A stretch of 64,000 nt of DNA from Brevibacillus centrosporus. Its GTDB lineage: Bacteria; Bacillota; Bacilli; Brevibacillales; Brevibacillaceae. The stretch is taken from positions 124,001 to 188,000 of the forward strand of contig NZ_RHHP01000016.1 of the NCBI RefSeq assembly GCF_003710815.1. Direction: 5' to 3'. This document shows positions 57,348 to 64,000 of the stretch, in pieces. The first letter of the stretch is position 1; every line of letters begins with the position of its first letter. A model generated the notes under the pieces. The model had not been told where the DNA came from and searched no databases. It saw only the letters and a program-made list of their open reading frames with translations. Made by a program: the position numbers and the translations under genes.

Positions 57348-59399
57348 ATGGAAGTCATTCGGGAAGCCCCTCTGCTTCGCTATTTTCGCTGGGCCAAGAA
57401 ATTCGTAAAATTTGTCATACTCAGCCTATTGTGCGTGTCTTTTGCCATTTTGCTCCTGATTCTTTACCTGCGTTCTCAGCCCTTGCCAGAGACATTTGTC
57501 AAACAGACGACGACGATTTACGCCTCCAATGGTGATGTGCTCGATACCATGCACCGAGGGGAAAACCGTATTGTCGTACCGATCAATGAAATCTCACCTG
57601 CTCTCGTAGACGCAACTATCGCGATCGAGGACCGGACGTTCCGTGAGCATTACGGCTTCGACTGGAAACGGCTGGCGAAAGCTGCCTACGTAGACGTCAT
57701 TAACATGGACATGCGCCAAGGAGCGAGCACCATTACGCAGCAGCTAGCGCGAAATCTGTATTTAAGCCTGGACAAAACGTGGGAACGGAAGATCAAGGAA
57801 GCCTTGCTCGCTATCCAGTTGGAGCTAAATTACAACAAGGATGAGATCCTGGGCATGTACATGAACCAGATTTACTACGGTCACTCTGCCTATGGCGCTC
57901 AAGCTGCCGCCCAGACGTATTTTGGAAAGGATGCAAAAGACCTGACTTTGGCGGAAAGCGCCATGCTCGCCGGGATTCCAAAGGGACCTTCTTACTATTC
58001 TCCTTTCGTCGATTTTGAAAAGGCAAAGTCGCGGCAAAAGCTGATTTTGGATGCGATGGAACGGGACGAAATGATTACGCCGAAGCAAGCGGAGCAGGCA
58101 TTTGCTGAGAAGATTAAGCTAAAAGAGCGTTCAGCGAGCAGCATCGTAGAGCAAGCTCCCTATTTTCGCGACTATATCGCCAATTTGGTAAAAAACAAGT
58201 ACGGCATTGATGAAGAGCTGTTTATTCATGGGGGCTTGAAGATTCATACGACGCTCGACCCTGTGATGCAGAAAAAGGCAGAGGATATTGTCGCTGCTGT
58301 TTTGCCGAAGGATAATCCCAATCTGCAAGTAGCCCTGGTTGCGATGGACCCGAGCACAGGCTACATCAAAGCGATGGTAGGCGGTCGGGATTACAAGCAA
58401 ACACAGTACAACCGCGTGCTTGGAAAGCGCCAGCCCGGTTCCTCTTTCAAGCCGATCATGTATTTGGCAGCATTACAAAACGGCTATACCCCATTGACCA
58501 TGATGAAGAGTGAGCCAACTGTCTTTACTTACGACAAAAACAAGCAGTACATCCCCAGCAACTTCGGGGGAAAATATGCGAATGCCATGATCAACATGCG
58601 GGAAGCCATCAAGACCTCTGACAACATTTACGCAGTCAAGACAATCGATTTTCTCGGTCCTCAAAAGGTAGTGGATCAAGCCAATCGGTTGGGGATCGCG
58701 AGTACCCTGCAGGCCGTTCCTTCCCTTGCATTGGGAACCTCGCCTGTCTCACCTCTGGAGCTGAATACAGCATATGCTGCGATTGCCAACAAAGGGGAAG
58801 CAGTCAAGCCTATCGCCATTACCTCCATCGAGGATAATCAGGGAAATATCCTGGTCGAGGAAAAAACGGAAAAGACACCTGCAGCCGATCCGGTAGCTGC
58901 ATCTCTACTGACAAATTTGATGCAGAGTGTATTTGAACGTGGCGGCACTGGCTTTCGTGTCGTCAATGAACTCAATCGTCCCGTAGCAGGAAAAACAGGC
59001 TCTACAGACTACGATGCTTGGCTGGCCGGATTTACTCCGCAGCTGGTATCGACCGTCTGGATCGGCTACGACAAAAACCAAAAGGTCGATGATGTAAAGG
59101 AAGGGTACTTGTCCAAGAAAATCTGGGCGCAGTTTATGGAAAGCGCCCTAAAGGATCAGCCCCCTGCTCTGTTTGATATGCCTGCCGGAGTTGTTTCCGT
59201 CTATATTGACCCGCATTCCGGAAAGCTGGCTACGGAAAATTGTCCGAATCCACAGCTGTTTTATTTCGCAAGCGGAACTGAGCCTCAAGATTATTGCACA
59301 GACCATCTGCCAGCGAACCAACAGCCAACACCGCTTCAGCCGCCTGATCCTTCCTCGTTCTGGCAAAGGATGGGCAGCTGGTGGAAGCCAGAGCCATAA
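57348..59399 (+). CDS. pbpG: Class A penicillin-binding protein (PbpG/PBP2d-like)
   Basis: This is a bifunctional wall synthase. One membrane helix (about residues 20-42) is followed by a glycosyltransferase domain with catalytic Glu94 in IAIEDRTFREHYGFD and RQGASTITQQLARN. The transpeptidase domain has the nucleophile Ser365 in GSSFKP, SDN in KTSDNIYAV and KTG in AGKTGSTDYDAWLAG. The C-terminal tail is Pro/Gln-rich. The start is ATG at 57348 after AAAGGAGG (683 residues); upstream frame to 57138 is not credible. Adjacent speE, speB and ywhD match the B. subtilis pbpG locus, a forespore-made PBP for spore wall. Confidence 0.94.
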   Translation: MEVIREAPLLRYFRWAKKFVKFVILSLLCVSFAILLLILYLRSQPLPETFVKQTTTIYASNGDVLDTMHRGENRIVVPINEISPALVDATIAIEDRTFREHYGFDWKRLAKAAYVDVINMDMRQGASTITQQLARNLYLSLDKTWERKIKEALLAIQLELNYNKDEILGMYMNQIYYGHSAYGAQAAAQTYFGKDAKDLTLAESAMLAGIPKGPSYYSPFVDFEKAKSRQKLILDAMERDEMITPKQAEQAFAEKIKLKERSASSIVEQAPYFRDYIANLVKNKYGIDEELFIHGGLKIHTTLDPVMQKKAEDIVAAVLPKDNPNLQVALVAMDPSTGYIKAMVGGRDYKQTQYNRVLGKRQPGSSFKPIMYLAALQNGYTPLTMMKSEPTVFTYDKNKQYIPSNFGGKYANAMINMREAIKTSDNIYAVKTIDFLGPQKVVDQANRLGIASTLQAVPSLALGTSPVSPLELNTAYAAIANKGEAVKPIAITSIEDNQGNILVEEKTEKTPAADPVAASLLTNLMQSVFERGGTGFRVVNELNRPVAGKTGSTDYDAWLAGFTPQLVSTVWIGYDKNQKVDDVKEGYLSKKIWAQFMESALKDQPPALFDMPAGVVSVYIDPHSGKLATENCPNPQLFYFASGTEPQDYCTDHLPANQQPTPLQPPDPSSFWQRMGSWWKPEP

Positions 59400-59408
59400 A
59401 TGGACATA

Positions 59409-59443
59409 GAAAAAAGGACGTGGCTTACCTCCACGTCCTTTTT
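59409..59443. terminator. Bidirectional terminator of pbpG
   Basis: AAAAAGGACGTGG and CCACGTCCTTTTT are perfect complements, between convergent pbpG and the small gene at 59464. Confidence 0.92.
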
Positions 59444-59463
59444 ATCTATCCACTCAGCATTTC

Positions 59464-59718
59464 CTAACGGAGAGACTGATCCTCTCCGCCAGCGATGACC
59501 CCATCTCCATCTGTGAACACGTGGTCATTAATAACGCTGATCATGCCAGCTTGATCCAGCTGATCGAGCACCTCAAACAAGCTTTCCCGTTTTCCCGCAG
59601 GTAGCTTGCGAATAAAATTGTTGATTTCCTGCGGAGACGCGTGCGTACGGAAATGGACGCCGCCGTGCTTAACAAAATGATCGTCGGCTGTTTCCTGTGT
59701 GCGTATCTCTTCACTCAT
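59464..59718 (-). CDS. Small hypothetical protein (84 residues)
   Basis: This is a soluble, acidic protein (MSEEIRTQETADDHFVKHG...) with a helical centre, FIRKLPAGKRESLFEVLDQLDQAGM, and a charged C-terminus. It has no signal peptide, membrane helix or motif that I recognise. The ATG at 59718 is preceded by GGAAGGGGCG. It lies near the convergent end of pbpG and downstream of ywhD, separated by a 290-base gap that contains a long hairpin and a palindrome. Confidence 0.72.
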   Translation of the reverse strand: MSEEIRTQETADDHFVKHGGVHFRTHASPQEINNFIRKLPAGKRESLFEVLDQLDQAGMISVINDHVFTDGDGVIAGGEDQSLR

Positions 59719-59844
59719 CGGGTAACGCCCCTTCCGTCGTCAGACTTAAGTAGTCATGCCTCAGTAGTGTTCCGCTCCAGAAGGAAAGCATGAGCTGAAA
59801 ATAAAGCCTGATACGAAAAGGTCCAAAAAAACCCATTTATATGA

Positions 59845-59880
59845 CAAACAGGGAAAGAGTGACGGCTCTTTCCCTGTTTG
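59845..59880 (-). repeat. 15-bp perfect inverted repeat downstream of ywhD
   Basis: CAAACAGGGAAAGAG and CTCTTTCCCTGTTTG are exact complements around TGACGG. The nearest T-run on minus begins about 15 bases past the stem, so it may be the ywhD terminator or an mRNA-stabilising end. Confidence 0.6.
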
Positions 59881-59888
59881 ATGACCTA

Positions 59889-59902
59889 GTGTACATGTAC
59901 AC
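59889..59902. promoter_or_regulatory. Perfect 14-base palindrome GTGTACATGTACAC
   Basis: This palindrome lies in the gap between ywhD and the small gene at 59464, close to the inverted repeat. A dimeric regulator site is possible. No matching copy was noticed elsewhere in the window. Confidence 0.45.
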
Positions 59903-60009
59903 AGATATGAAAATAAGTTTACCTCACTACCAAACTGGTAACAATTGATTTCACAATTTGTTCACAGACCGTTCACGTTTTTTAATGGAAGTAAGGTTCC
60001 TTTTACGGT

Positions 60010-60507
60010 TTAGGACAAAGCTTCCTTCAACTCGTTAGTGGAATTCTCGAACATGGTCGCGTTATTTTCAACCAAAAGCTTTTTCAAAGCAGCCTTTTCT
60101 GTTGCACCAAGATCAGACAGCATAATCCGTCTTTTCATGGAATAATCCATACGGTTCACGTGGTCTGCCAAAATTTTATAGCCACGACGTGCTTCTCGAT
60201 CCACTTCCATGTAGCAAGCAGTAGCCCCTGCATAATAAGGCCCCGCTTCGTTGCGGTCTACGGTAACCCACACGAGCCAATATGGTTTTCCATTTGGGAC
60301 TTCTTCTTTATTCGTCGTCCACTTGATCCCTTTTTCGACTGCGCTCTTTGCATGCAGAGCGCCCATATCGATATAGGCTTCGTCCCCATCGATAATGACA
60401 GAAGAAACAGCATTCAGATCAAGTACCCCTTGACCGTACCCGCCATGCACATCGGTTTTGCCGCTCATGATGGTAAAGCCGCCTTTTTTATTATCAAAAA
60501 TATCCAT
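60010..60507 (-). CDS. ywhD: YwhD family protein
   Basis: This 165-residue protein of the conserved Firmicute YwhD family has GGFTIMSGKTDVHGGYGQGVLDLNAVSSVIIDGDEAYIDMGALHAKS split over its N-terminal half and NGKPYWLVWVTVDRNEAGPYYAGA in the centre. It is a small soluble protein with no known function. The start is ATG at 60507 after GGAGGGTG. It lies near pbpG-speE-speB, as in B. subtilis. Confidence 0.92.
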   Translation of the reverse strand: MDIFDNKKGGFTIMSGKTDVHGGYGQGVLDLNAVSSVIIDGDEAYIDMGALHAKSAVEKGIKWTTNKEEVPNGKPYWLVWVTVDRNEAGPYYAGATACYMEVDREARRGYKILADHVNRMDYSMKRRIMLSDLGATEKAALKKLLVENNATMFENSTNELKEALS

Positions 60508-60587
60508 TTACACACCCTCCAGACATCATTCTCCTTTCTTTATTCTACTCGGAAACACATAGCGACGCAATTTGACTGTGTGCCCAG

Positions 60588-60920
60588 CTATTCGTCAATC
60601 GACTCCTTTTCTTCAGCCTGTTGGCTGCGCGGGCGTCTTACCTTATCAAATATCCACAGAATGAAGGTCACGAGCAAAGAGGTATGCAACGCCATTAACA
60701 GCTCAATAATCCACATGCCTCCTGACAAAAGCCCACCAGAAGGGATGATGACGAAGTAGTACAAAAAGCTGGAGCAAAACGAGGTTAAAAGCGTCGCCCA
60801 TATCCGAAAACCGTAAACGATTCGAATATAAGCCGCCAAAAACAGAGCAAGAAACGGGCCTAATAGCTGCCACGCGTAAACAAAGGGTCCAAGAAATAAC
60901 CAAACGAGTACATTTTCCAT
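60588..60920 (-). CDS. Small membrane protein of unknown function
   Basis: These 110 residues have three predicted membrane helices (VLVWLFLGPFVYAWQLL, LFLAAYIRIVYGFRIWATLLTS..., and LLMALHTSLLVTFILWIF) and a charged C-terminal tail. The start is ATG at 60920 after GGAAAGG. It lies 15 bases after the lipase gene stop and is probably co-transcribed with it. I do not recognise the family. Confidence 0.75.
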   Translation of the reverse strand: MENVLVWLFLGPFVYAWQLLGPFLALFLAAYIRIVYGFRIWATLLTSFCSSFLYYFVIIPSGGLLSGGMWIIELLMALHTSLLVTFILWIFDKVRRPRSQQAEEKESIDE

Positions 60921-60935
60921 TTATCTGATCCTTTC

Positions 60936-63701
60936 CTAGTCACGAATCACTTTGACCAAACCATTTTTACCCAGCCGGTACCATTGCCCTGTTTCTTCAT
61001 CTTGTTCGGAGTCTTCAGATGAGAAGCGTTGAATATTGAGATTGGCATTCTCCAGCTCCACCGAAGGATCTGCTTGAAAATGCAGCTCTTCTCCGTCTTT
61101 TACATGCACGACCACAATGGTCCCGTGATATTCAATCGTGAGATCGTCCCTCACTTCTTTTTTCTTCGGTGAAAGGGTAATTGTTCTTCCAGATTTGGTA
61201 AAGGTCACTTCCGGAAATGCGCCATCCGAACGGGAAATAATATAGGTTAGATAGCTTGGACTCTTGACGGAGGATTTTCGAAGCCCGGGCTGAGTCGCAT
61301 CATTTCCCTGTAGCAATTGGGATACTTGTGTGATGACCTCCGGAATGGTTGGCAGCTTCGCATGCTCCCCTTTTACGTAATACTTTTTCTTCATATCCTC
61401 TTGAGCGTAACTCGCACTTAGGTACGGAACCGTCCCGTCACCCATTCCTTTATCGTAATAGGGCGCCCACTCTTGATGGTAATGATCGAAGAAATAGCCG
61501 AGCAATGTAGGCTCCCCCTGACCTACGATGGCGTATTGTGGGACGTTGATCGTCTTGGTATCCCACTTGTCGTGAAGCTTACCTGCCTGTTTGACAAGCG
61601 GGGAGTAAGGCAAGCGGATGGCTTTGTCCTGCAAAAATTCTTCGTAGCTGTAGGGCTCGTCTTTGTCCTTTTTTAAGAATCCCACAGTCTGAAAGTACTT
61701 CTTGGATGGCAACAGCTCATATACGGCAGGCGCATACTCGGAAATAATCTTCCCCGTTTCCTCGTCCATCCAAGGAATGGAGAAGTTGTAGCCATATCGA
61801 ATGGCCTGATACGCTCTAGGAGCCCCCAAAAAAGGTGTGCCCATATAGATAATGCGGCTCACTTTAGATTGGTAGGAGACATTGGCCAGTAGCGTCTCGC
61901 GAACGAGCAATCCTCCCATACTGTGCGCGACCAGCTGAACCTGTCTGGCACCCGATCTCTGTAGGGCGGTATCAATCTTTTGCTTGAGTGCCGCTGCATT
62001 TTTCGTGCTGCTATATCGCCAATCATAGGGCATCGCAAAAAGGGTCTGAAACTTTTTGTACCCCATCTTTTCCAGCTGCTTCACCATGCTGTAATACTGC
62101 TCCGTCGTATCGCGGACAGGACCTATAGGTGAATGGGACAAGTACTCAATGGCGGAAAAGCCTTCATCAGCGCGCTCTGGGAAAATGCTGATTCCTTTTG
62201 TTCGTGGCTGAACATCTACACTGTTAGGGCGAATCGGCTCCAGAGAAAGCAGTCTACGGTGCCTGGGGTCATTTATTCCAATGAGGCTGTCTCCCAGGCC
62301 CAGCCAAATTTCCGATATTTCCCCACCTTCGTCTACTTCCAGCCTGGAGCCGCCAATCCCTGGGATCAAAATGACCGGGTTGGGGTTGGTTTCGACGTGG
62401 AGCTTGTACGTATTCGGAGCAAATCCAGACCGTGAGCTTGCTGCGACCTTGGCAATGTATTGCCCAGGGTTTGCCTGAAAAACGATTTGCTCGCTTGCGT
62501 TTTTCGGCTTTTCCGATTTGGCGAGCACCTTTCCTGATGGGTCCTGCAGGTAAAGGTCGATATCCATTCCCGCGGGGATTTCCTTTACATCGAGGATCAC
62601 CGTAGATGCCAGTGTTACCCCAAATTGATAGAAATCAACATCTGCCAGGCTGTGGAGATTTGCCTGGAGAGTCTCATCGAAATCAGTAGCGAGAACATGC
62701 GGTTCTTTCACCGAATTGTTGGGCTCGTATTCATCCAGCTTGCCATCGCCCTGCTCTGTCAAAAAATCAGCCTGCAATCGATAGTAGAAATCTTTGTGGA
62801 AGGAGCCATTGATTCCTTTGACCATGACGTAGTACCACTCGGCCTTTTCAACAGCAATTCCGTCGACAGCCTCGTCCTCAGTCCCCTCCTTTTCCGAATG
62901 CCCCAGCTCCCGATTCTTCTCGTCAAAAACGTATAAATTGTAGTCTTGGCCCAGCGGAATATCACGGAGAGAGAAGCTCATCAGGCCGCTCTTTACAGCT
63001 TGGATTTTCCACATATCCACATCGCCTGATTTCCCGATCTTCCCGTGGGCATTTTTCGCATCGAAAAGCCAGTCAGCTTTTCCCACAACATCGTTGGGCT
63101 CCATCTCGAATGTGGCTGCTCTGCTACGCAAAACCGCTTCCCTCGGCTTTTTTCCTTTCGTGAAATCAGCATAAAAGTCATCCGCCAGCCGCTGCACCTC
63201 GGCTTGCTTTCTGTTTGCCTTCTCGAATGTGCCCAGCTCGGATTCGCCCTGCTCAGCTGCCCCAATCAGGTCCAGCGCGCCTTCTTTTTTCTCCGCCTCT
63301 CGATCCCAGGGAGCTTCTCTTACATCGAGCTGAGCTGATGCCGAACGAACAGAATCCGACAATGGAACCTGCCAGCGAAGCTCAGGCTTTTTGGTTCCGT
63401 CTCGTATCCATTCTATGGTCAAGGCTCCCTGGTCATCGAATGGTTGAACCGCAATGGAAAAGCGTTTTTCGTCTTTTATCACGTAGGAGACCTCTTGGCT
63501 CTCCTGTTTGATCACGACCTCGATCTCATCTTTTGTCGGCTGCAGCATTGCCTGCACCCTAATCTCGCCATCTTCTGCCCAAGCCCAAGCCTCTTTTACG
63601 AGAGATTGCCGTTCCAATCCCCATCCCGGCTGGGTGAAGCTGCTGCAGATCAGTGTCAGCATCCAACAAACTATAACGATGCGTTTCGCCGTTTTCCACA
63701 T
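60936..63701 (-). CDS. Secreted lipase-like alpha/beta hydrolase with PPC-type domains
   Basis: This 921-residue exported protein has a signal peptide at residues 1-28. Residues about 200-310 and 324-437 are two beta-rich repeats of the bacterial PPC type (each starts EPND/EPNN and has DVDMWKIQ or DVDFYQFGV). The alpha/beta hydrolase domain starts with NPVILIPGIGGSRLEV (441-456) and has the nucleophile elbow VAHSMGGLLVRE with Ser594; it looks like the lecithin:cholesterol acyltransferase/lipase group. A C-terminal beta region follows. The start is ATG at 63701 after AAAGGGGGG. An extracellular esterase or lipase is inferred; the substrate is not known. Confidence 0.87.
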   Translation of the reverse strand: MWKTAKRIVIVCWMLTLICSSFTQPGWGLERQSLVKEAWAWAEDGEIRVQAMLQPTKDEIEVVIKQESQEVSYVIKDEKRFSIAVQPFDDQGALTIEWIRDGTKKPELRWQVPLSDSVRSASAQLDVREAPWDREAEKKEGALDLIGAAEQGESELGTFEKANRKQAEVQRLADDFYADFTKGKKPREAVLRSRAATFEMEPNDVVGKADWLFDAKNAHGKIGKSGDVDMWKIQAVKSGLMSFSLRDIPLGQDYNLYVFDEKNRELGHSEKEGTEDEAVDGIAVEKAEWYYVMVKGINGSFHKDFYYRLQADFLTEQGDGKLDEYEPNNSVKEPHVLATDFDETLQANLHSLADVDFYQFGVTLASTVILDVKEIPAGMDIDLYLQDPSGKVLAKSEKPKNASEQIVFQANPGQYIAKVAASSRSGFAPNTYKLHVETNPNPVILIPGIGGSRLEVDEGGEISEIWLGLGDSLIGINDPRHRRLLSLEPIRPNSVDVQPRTKGISIFPERADEGFSAIEYLSHSPIGPVRDTTEQYYSMVKQLEKMGYKKFQTLFAMPYDWRYSSTKNAAALKQKIDTALQRSGARQVQLVAHSMGGLLVRETLLANVSYQSKVSRIIYMGTPFLGAPRAYQAIRYGYNFSIPWMDEETGKIISEYAPAVYELLPSKKYFQTVGFLKKDKDEPYSYEEFLQDKAIRLPYSPLVKQAGKLHDKWDTKTINVPQYAIVGQGEPTLLGYFFDHYHQEWAPYYDKGMGDGTVPYLSASYAQEDMKKKYYVKGEHAKLPTIPEVITQVSQLLQGNDATQPGLRKSSVKSPSYLTYIISRSDGAFPEVTFTKSGRTITLSPKKKEVRDDLTIEYHGTIVVVHVKDGEELHFQADPSVELENANLNIQRFSSEDSEQDEETGQWYRLGKNGLVKVIRD

Positions 63702-63764
63702 AAAAATCCCCCCTTTGCCTCTTCCTTCAAGGTAGAAAAAGACAGAGAGGGGCTGCAAATAAAT

Positions 63765-64000
63765 TTACTGCGTAGTATGGTTGCGGATTCCTTGTCGTTC
63801 CCATGCATTCGCAATGATCCGGAAGGGAACACGATAGTCGCTGAGATCATGCCCTTGACCACTGCTTTTCACCGGGTACCCAAATCCTTTTTGCACACCA
63901 AAGCGGAACTGAACCGTGTAGTAAACGGCATAGGAGGCATCCTTTTGAAACCCTCGCTGCTTATCCCCCATCAGCGGAATGTCTATACCGACCTCACGTA
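63765..64000 (-). CDS. C-terminal part of an unidentified protein, cut by window edge
   Basis: The frame is open to the right end, so only about 78 residues are visible, ending AWERQGIRNHTTQ. The stretch DASYAVYYTVQFRFGVQKGFGYPVKSSGQGHDLSDYRVPFRI is rich in aromatic residues, but I recognise no domain. An in-frame ATG at 63971 is internal rather than a likely start. It lies about 60 bases upstream of the lipase gene and could be in the same operon. Confidence 0.6.
   Translation of the reverse strand, partial: REVGIDIPLMGDKQRGFQKDASYAVYYTVQFRFGVQKGFGYPVKSSGQGHDLSDYRVPFRIIANAWERQGIRNHTTQ

Overview
The window is 64 kb of chromosome from a spore-forming, biotin-making Firmicute, most likely Brevibacillus or a close Paenibacillaceae relative (inference). 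Evidence: spoIIR, spo0F, pbpG and a YhcN-type spore lipoprotein are present; the delta subunit rpoE follows the Firmicute order rpoE-pyrG-spo0F-fba-tal-murA-glpX-rho; there is a large S-layer-homology protein; and Shine-Dalgarno sequences are strong AAGGAGG types, often with GTG or TTG starts. Almost every gene is on the minus strand. Only three are on plus: a DUF3298 protein, amj and pbpG. No rRNA, tRNA, CRISPR, prophage or intact IS element was seen.

Layout, left to right. (1) 1-2.4 kb: start of the ATP synthase operon (atpZ, atpI, atpB, atpE, partial atpF). (2) 2.5-9.6 kb: a complete biotin operon, bioA-bioD-bioB-bioF-bioH-like-bioC, with a thiolase at its end; its promoter overlaps a textbook BirA operator. 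(3) 9.7-12.9 kb: a 1052-residue secreted phosphodiester-glycosidase/SLH protein. (4) 13.1-24.3 kb: a core block with B. subtilis-like order (mnaA/wecB, upp, glyA, ywlG, rpiB, ywlE, mntP, ywlC, spoIIR, prmC, prfA). The upp-glyA gap holds two copies of a structured repeat. (5) 24.4-38.4 kb: a yhcN-like gene, tdk, a broken photolyase gene, rpmE, a radical-SAM protein, a LysM-M23 protein, rho, glpX, murA, tal, fba, spo0F, amj, pyrG with a CTP-sensing leader, and rpoE. (6) 38.7-49.6 kb: fatty-acid and branched-acid catabolism (fused isobutyryl-CoA mutase icmF, a TetR regulator, two acyl-CoA dehydrogenases, 3-hydroxybutyryl-CoA dehydrogenase, thiolase, and fadF for electron transfer). (7) 49.9-53.3 kb: lysine 2,3-aminomutase kamA driven by a sigma-54 promoter, with its enhancer-binding activator. 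(8) 53.4-64 kb: ywiB, an MFS transporter, speB, speE, pbpG, ywhD, small unknown genes, a large secreted lipase, and a gene cut by the window edge.

The most unusual signal is the pair of about 193-bp elements between upp and glyA, in opposite orientations. They share a conserved core, but each has its own unrelated 16-17 bp closing stem that pairs perfectly within the copy, and inner helices also change in a compensatory way. That pattern indicates a structured RNA or DNA element family. Other signals worth checking are a sigma-54 regulatory circuit at kamA, a paired TetR/FadR operator system for the acyl-CoA genes, a shared forespore-promoter motif before spoIIR and pbpG, and a tdk-yhcN hairpin that would hide a ribosome-binding site in read-through RNA.
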